Assembly: GCF_012044895.1 (NCBI RefSeq) | Contig: NZ_CP050695.1 | Location: 1,890,501 to 1,954,500 of the forward strand | Length of the DNA: 64,000 bases | Reading direction: 5' to 3' | DNA from: Aquisalimonas sp. 2447 | Lineage (GTDB): Bacteria; Pseudomonadota; Gammaproteobacteria; Nitrococcales; Aquisalimonadaceae | Shown: positions 60,822 through 64,000 of the stretch, piece after piece | How positions within the stretch are numbered: the stretch's first letter is position 1 | Layout of the letters: each line of letters begins with the position of its first letter | Made by a program: the position numbers and the translations under genes | Notes under the pieces: generated by a model | Seen by the model: the letters and a program-made list of their open reading frames with translations, nothing else | What the model was told of the DNA's origin: nothing | Databases searched by the model: none

Positions 60822-61250
60822 TCAGCTGCCCTGAAGGGTGACTGTGAGATGGCGCTGGTGAGGCCGATGGCGGTGTTCCCAGAGGTAAATGCCCTGCCAG
60901 GTCCCCAGTGCGAGGCGCCCGTCGGCAACCGGAATGGTGAGCGTGGTCTGGGTGATGGCACTGCGTACATGGGCCGGCATGTCGTCCGGGCCTTCCATGT
61001 CGTGTTCGAACAGCGGGTCGCCGTCGGGGATCAGGCGCGCAAGAATGCGCTCCAGGTCGCGCTGCACGGAGGGGTCGGCGTTTTCCTGAATCAGCAGCGA
61101 CGCACTGGTGTGGTGAATGAACACATGGCACAGACCGGACCGGATGCCGCTCTGGGTCACCCTGCGGCTGACTTCCCTGGTCATGTCGATGAGACCGCGC
61201 CCGTCGGTGCGGATGGACAGTGATTCATGGTGCATGGGCGTCTGGTGCAT
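60822..61250 (-). CDS. yjbQ: YjbQ family protein (secondary thiamine-phosphate synthase-like)
   Basis: A 142-aa protein of the UPF0047/YjbQ family, some of which show weak thiamine-phosphate synthase activity. It has the full family pattern: GLCHVFIHHTSASLLIQENADPSVQRDLERIL, DPLFEHDMEGPDDMPAHVRSAITQTTLTIPVADGRLALGTWQGIYLWEHR. The conserved His and Glu residues are present. Starts at 61250 or 61235 are possible; neither has a clear ribosome site. The biological substrate is not known. Confidence 0.92.
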   Translation of the reverse strand: MHQTPMHHESLSIRTDGRGLIDMTREVSRRVTQSGIRSGLCHVFIHHTSASLLIQENADPSVQRDLERILARLIPDGDPLFEHDMEGPDDMPAHVRSAITQTTLTIPVADGRLALGTWQGIYLWEHRHRPHQRHLTVTLQGS

Positions 61251-61337
61251 CCTTGTTCAACGGTGGAATGGCTTTCGTTCACCAGCCCGGCACTTTACCA
61301 TTCCCGGTTCCACTGTTTGATGGCAAGGAGACGAAGC

Positions 61338-61451
61338 ATGGCACGAGGTGATCAGCGCTCGCGTCGCGGAAAGATCGCGCGCGGCAGCTACGGCAAGACG
61401 CGGCCCAAGGCGTCCAAGGTGCGCAAGCAGCGGCGCGACGCCGCAAAGTAA
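61338..61451 (+). CDS. 30S ribosomal protein bTHX
   Basis: A 37-aa highly basic protein: MARGDQRSRRGKIARGSYGKTRPKASKVRKQRRDAAK in sections. It matches the bTHX (Thx/RPS31) pattern of a short Arg/Lys/Gly peptide that lies in a cleft of the 30S subunit head. A clear AAGGAG site lies upstream of ATG 61338. It is easily missed in annotation because of its length. An 8-bp GC hairpin (61458-61465 / 61482-61489) follows, without a T-run. Confidence 0.88.
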   Translation: MARGDQRSRRGKIARGSYGKTRPKASKVRKQRRDAAK

Positions 61452-61518
61452 CCGCACGGCGGCGGTGGCCGGACCACGCGGCCGCCGCCGTCCGGCGGTA
61501 TCTGAATCTGCTTCACCC

Positions 61519-62094
61519 TCAGTAATCGTCCCTGTCCACCACCATCAGCCGTGGCGCACCCTCCGGCGTCCCCGGTGGCCGTACTTCACGCACCAGGAAC
61601 GGCCGCCCCAGGGCGTTGACCCACTCTTCCACGGCGCGTGCCTCCAGTTGACCGCCCGGGTGCCCGGTATAAGCGAGGATGGTCATCCGTCCTCCAGGCA
61701 TCAAAAGAGTACTCGCCTGCCGCAGCGCCGGCACCGTGGATGCCGCTGAGGTGACGACCTCGCGGTCGCTGCCCGGCAGATAGCCCAGGTTGAACGTGAT
61801 GGCTCGCACCCGGCCCTGGAGTTCATGGCCGAGCACGGCGAGCAGCTCGGCGTGGTCCGCCTGGATGAGCCGCGTCCGGGGCAGCGTGCCGGCGGCGTGG
61901 AGCCTGCGCCGGGTGGCCTCCAGGGCGGCAGCCTGGAGGTCCAGGGCGTACACATGGCCGTCGACGCCCACGGCGCGACTGAGGAACAGTGTGTCCAGGC
62001 CGTTGCCCGCAGTCGCATCGACGGCGGTGTCGCCGGGCCGCGACACGCCGCCCAGAAGTTCGTGGACCCAGGCTGTCAGCGGTCGACGGGTCAT
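61519..62094 (-). CDS. MnmM/YtqB-like tRNA U34 methyltransferase
   Basis: A 191-aa class I SAM methyltransferase of the rRNA-methylase (PF06962) family. It opens MTRRPLTAWVHELLGGVSRPGDTAVDATAGNGLDTLFLSRAVG (SAM loop TAGNGLD), has RAITFNLGYLPGSDREVVT, the family catalytic-like segment, and ends with PGTPEGAPRLMVV. In Bacillus and Staphylococcus this family (MnmM, formerly YtqB) methylates nm5U34 in tRNA. Its ATG overlaps the stop of the upstream FAD-oxidoreductase gene by four bases (ATGA), so the pair is coupled. The open frame to 62565 is not coding. Confidence 0.82.
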   Translation of the reverse strand: MTRRPLTAWVHELLGGVSRPGDTAVDATAGNGLDTLFLSRAVGVDGHVYALDLQAAALEATRRRLHAAGTLPRTRLIQADHAELLAVLGHELQGRVRAITFNLGYLPGSDREVVTSAASTVPALRQASTLLMPGGRMTILAYTGHPGGQLEARAVEEWVNALGRPFLVREVRPPGTPEGAPRLMVVDRDDY

Positions 62095-63170
62095 GGAAGA
62101 TCCCGGCGCTGGCGCACGTCGGCGTCTGCCGGAAGCGGTCGCCCCAGCGCGATATGGTCGGCAAGGCGGGTTGCATGCCAGGGACCCAGAAGCGTGCCCC
62201 TGGAGCCCAGGCCGTTGAGGATCCCGATATGGTCGTCTTCCGGGTGCATGCCGATGAACGGGGGTCCCGGGTGCGAACACGGGCGGACGCCGGCGTGTCC
62301 GCGTACGACCCGCACCGGGGGAGGATCCTGAAGCAGCCGGGGCAGGGCAGCCAGCAGCTCCTGGCGTGCGGCCTCGGTGGGGTGGCACGCCGCATGGTCG
62401 CGGTCGTAGGTGGCTCCCAGTCGGTGGGTTCCGTCGTCCAGGGGAACCAGGGATTTGCCACCGGTGATGATGGCGCCGGGCAGTCCGGGCTGCCCCTGGG
62501 GTGCTTCGGAGGCAATGGTCAGGCTTTCGCCACAGGAGCGCCGCCAGGGCAGGTACCGCCACCACGGGTTACCGAATGCACCCGCCCCGTCACAGAAGAT
62601 GATCCGGCGTGCGCGCCACTGTTGCCAGCGTACGGTACCGTCGGTCTCGAACACCACTGCCTCCGGTGCCAGGGTGTCATCGATGAGTCGCCCGGCGGCG
62701 TGCAGGTGGCGGCGAACATGCTCCTGCAGCTGACCGAGAGCCACATGCCCGCCACCGTGCATGCAGCTGGCGCCATAGGGTGCCATTACCCCCTCGGGCA
62801 ATCCTTCCCGGGTGGGAGACGGCAGGTAGTCGCCGGCGGGGTGCTGGTCCTGTCGGCGTTTGATCTGCCCGATCTCCTCCGGCGCCTGAAGCACGCGCCA
62901 GATCGGCTGCGGCGTGAACAACGAACAGCCGAGGATGGCTTCCAGGCTCTGGTAGGTGGAGCGAGCGGTGGTGAGAAGTTCTCCCAGGCGTGCCGGTGCC
63001 TGATAGCGTGGCCCGGTAAAGGGGCTGAGGATGCCCGCCGCCGCCGCAGTGGCGCTTCCCTCCGGCCCCGGTGCCACGACACGGACGTCGACGCCGCGGT
63101 CTGCAAGCATCATGGCCAGCAGGCTGCCGGCCAGCCCCTGGCCTGCGACCAGGGTGTCAATCTGATTCAA
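62091..63170 (-). CDS. FAD-dependent oxidoreductase, MnmC(o)-like
   Basis: A 359-aa DAO-type flavoprotein: FAD motif TLVAGQGLAGSLLAMMLADRGVDVRVV, then AAAAGILSPFTGPRYQAPARLGELL and a C-terminal GHAGVRPCSHPGPPFIG and GLGSRGTLLGPWHATRLAD, which resemble the MnmC oxidase domain and its stand-alone relative. Such enzymes remove the carboxymethyl group from cmnm5U34. The start is TTG 63170 with a GAGG site. Its product would be the substrate of the adjacent MnmM-like methyltransferase, to which it is translationally coupled. Confidence 0.8.
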   Translation of the reverse strand: MNQIDTLVAGQGLAGSLLAMMLADRGVDVRVVAPGPEGSATAAAAGILSPFTGPRYQAPARLGELLTTARSTYQSLEAILGCSLFTPQPIWRVLQAPEEIGQIKRRQDQHPAGDYLPSPTREGLPEGVMAPYGASCMHGGGHVALGQLQEHVRRHLHAAGRLIDDTLAPEAVVFETDGTVRWQQWRARRIIFCDGAGAFGNPWWRYLPWRRSCGESLTIASEAPQGQPGLPGAIITGGKSLVPLDDGTHRLGATYDRDHAACHPTEAARQELLAALPRLLQDPPPVRVVRGHAGVRPCSHPGPPFIGMHPEDDHIGILNGLGSRGTLLGPWHATRLADHIALGRPLPADADVRQRRDLP

Positions 63171-63281
63171 TCGGAGACCTCATGTGCTCGGCTGCAACCT
63201 CCCCCATGATACGCGGGGCGCGCTGCGGAGCCCATGATGCCCGGGTATCGGCAAGCCGCCGGTACCCGGGCAGGCTGGCAA

Positions 63282-63890
63282 TCAGCTCTGCAGCTTCATG
63301 CCGATACGCGCCAGACGCGCGCCAAGGGCACGGCAGATGGCCGCTTCCTCGCTGTCGATCTCGCGATCATTATTGCCGCCGGCAATGTGTCCGGGGCCGT
63401 AAGGCGAGCCGCCACCCTGGGTCACGAACAGCTCCTGGGTGGAATAGGGAACACCCACCGGGATCATGCCAAGGTGCATGAGCGGTCCGATGCTGGACGT
63501 GATGGTGGCCTCCTGTCCGCCGTGGAGACTGGCGGTGGAGACGAACATGCCGGCCGGCTTGTCCTCGAATACGCCCTCCATCCACAGCGCACTGACCTGA
63601 TCGATCCGGTTCTTGAGCTGTGACGCCATGTTGCCGAAGCGTGTCGGGGTACCGAAGGCAATGGCCCCGGCTTCGCGGAAGTCGTCGTCGGTGACCAGGG
63701 GAATGTCCTTCTGCTTGTCGCGCCCGGCCTTCATGCCCTCGTTGCCGTTAATGACCTCCTCGGGCATGAGTTCCGGGACGGTGCGGATCACCGGCTCGGC
63801 ACCAGGAACGGTTTTCACGCCTTCCGCCACCAGACGGGCCATGTCGAGAACGTTGCCGAACGTGCTGTAGTAAACGATGAGTACTTTCAT
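63282..63890 (-). CDS. wrbA: NAD(P)H:quinone oxidoreductase WrbA
   Basis: WrbA is an FMN-dependent quinone reductase that protects from quinone and oxidative stress. The 202-aa product begins MKVLIVYYSTFGNVLDMARLVAEGV (FMN loop), continues with AIAFGTPTRFGNMASQLKNRIDQ and a C-terminal GGGSPYGPGHIAGGNNDREID typical of WrbA. The start at ATG 63890 is supported by GTGAGGTG; an in-frame ATG at 63902 is less likely. A 14-base palindrome lies 20 bases upstream. Confidence 0.94.
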   Translation of the reverse strand: MKVLIVYYSTFGNVLDMARLVAEGVKTVPGAEPVIRTVPELMPEEVINGNEGMKAGRDKQKDIPLVTDDDFREAGAIAFGTPTRFGNMASQLKNRIDQVSALWMEGVFEDKPAGMFVSTASLHGGQEATITSSIGPLMHLGMIPVGVPYSTQELFVTQGGGSPYGPGHIAGGNNDREIDSEEAAICRALGARLARIGMKLQS

Positions 63891-63909
63891 GGTGCACCTC
63901 ACGGGATTG

Positions 63910-63923
63910 GTCCGAAATCGGAC
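63910..63923. promoter_or_regulatory. Palindrome upstream of wrbA
   Basis: GTCCGA-AA-TCGGAC, a perfect 14-base dyad 20 bases before the wrbA start codon. It could be an operator for a redox-responsive regulator; the regulator is unknown. The minus strand immediately upstream has TAATAG-like text. A GCGGGG/CCCCGC hairpin (63941-63956) follows. Confidence 0.5.
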
Positions 63924-64000
63924 TATTAGGGCGTAAAATTGCGGGGCATTCCCCGCGGTTTCGTCAGCTGAATGTGTCCTTTACCCGTCGCAACTGGGTG

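Noticed and set aside
61458-61489. GC hairpin after the bTHX gene as a terminator
   Set aside because: Eight-bp stem but no T-run; could stabilise the mRNA end, not supported as a terminator.

Overview
The window looks like chromosomal DNA of a high-GC, flagellated, aerobic-to-denitrifying gammaproteobacterium. Gene content (hemN, rnk, yitT, 7Fe ferredoxin I, NsrR, NnrS, VC_2705-type sodium symporter, cstA with a cory-CC-star gene, TruC, Atm1-type ABC exporter, bTHX, WrbA) fits the Ectothiorhodospiraceae/Halomonas-like part of the class. I cannot fix a genus. Coding density is high, no gene-free stretch exceeds 300 bases, and there is no prophage, integrase, transposase gene, CRISPR array or rRNA operon. 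The only mobile-element-like object is a 270-bp fold-back element at 42570-42839.

Layout. 1-4130: flagellar motB (5' edge), a double-domain 6-pyruvoyl-tetrahydropterin-synthase-like protein, hemN, a ybaN-like gene and rnk. 4171-6110: a YitT-like membrane protein, tRNA-Arg(CCT) and a diguanylate cyclase. 6208-9136: a phasin with a palindromic promoter, then katG behind an OxyR-like site and ahead of a strong terminator. 9166-12423: a zinc-peptidase-like protein, a LysR regulator divergent from a drug/metabolite transporter, and tRNA-Ala(CGC). 12515-20917: a small secreted protein, mltF, nnrS, a DASS transporter plus flavocytochrome reductase operon, azlCD, a Blc lipocalin and a small conserved gene. 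20946-26167: acyl-CoA ligase, HDAC-like deacetylase, YaiI, 5-formyl-THF cyclo-ligase, FdxA, and a DUF2249-nsrR operon. 26192-35441: an exonuclease/sensor fusion, three DUF294 nucleotidyltransferase-like proteins and a two-subunit sodium:solute symporter. 35656-42584: two periplasmic binding proteins, a PAS-GGDEF-EAL protein, an SDR and an MFS transporter. 42854-51526: alpha/beta hydrolase, sugar dehydrogenase, cstA/cory-CC-star/ArsA-like ATPase, SDR, AI-2E-type permease, GST and TruC. 51742-63890: GAF-GGDEF-EAL protein, Atm1-type exporter, flavoprotein, thioesterase, small genes, hemolysin III, SDR, YjbQ, bTHX, a methyltransferase/FAD-oxidoreductase pair that may make mnm5U34 in tRNA, and WrbA.

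How the parts work together. The clearest theme is low-oxygen and nitric-oxide control. FNR/ANR/DNR-type boxes lie upstream of hemN, nnrS and the flavocytochrome-DASS operon, each at about the -41.5 position relative to a usable -10. NsrR is encoded here, and NsrR-like operators are seen before nnrS and before its own DUF2249-nsrR operon. A second theme is c-di-GMP signalling, with three enzymes in the window. A third is the cluster around the acetate-type symporter, where three nucleotidyltransferase-like proteins and a sensor-exonuclease fusion suggest an uncharacterised nucleotide-based control circuit. Functions are assigned by recognising protein families and motifs by eye; no database search was run.
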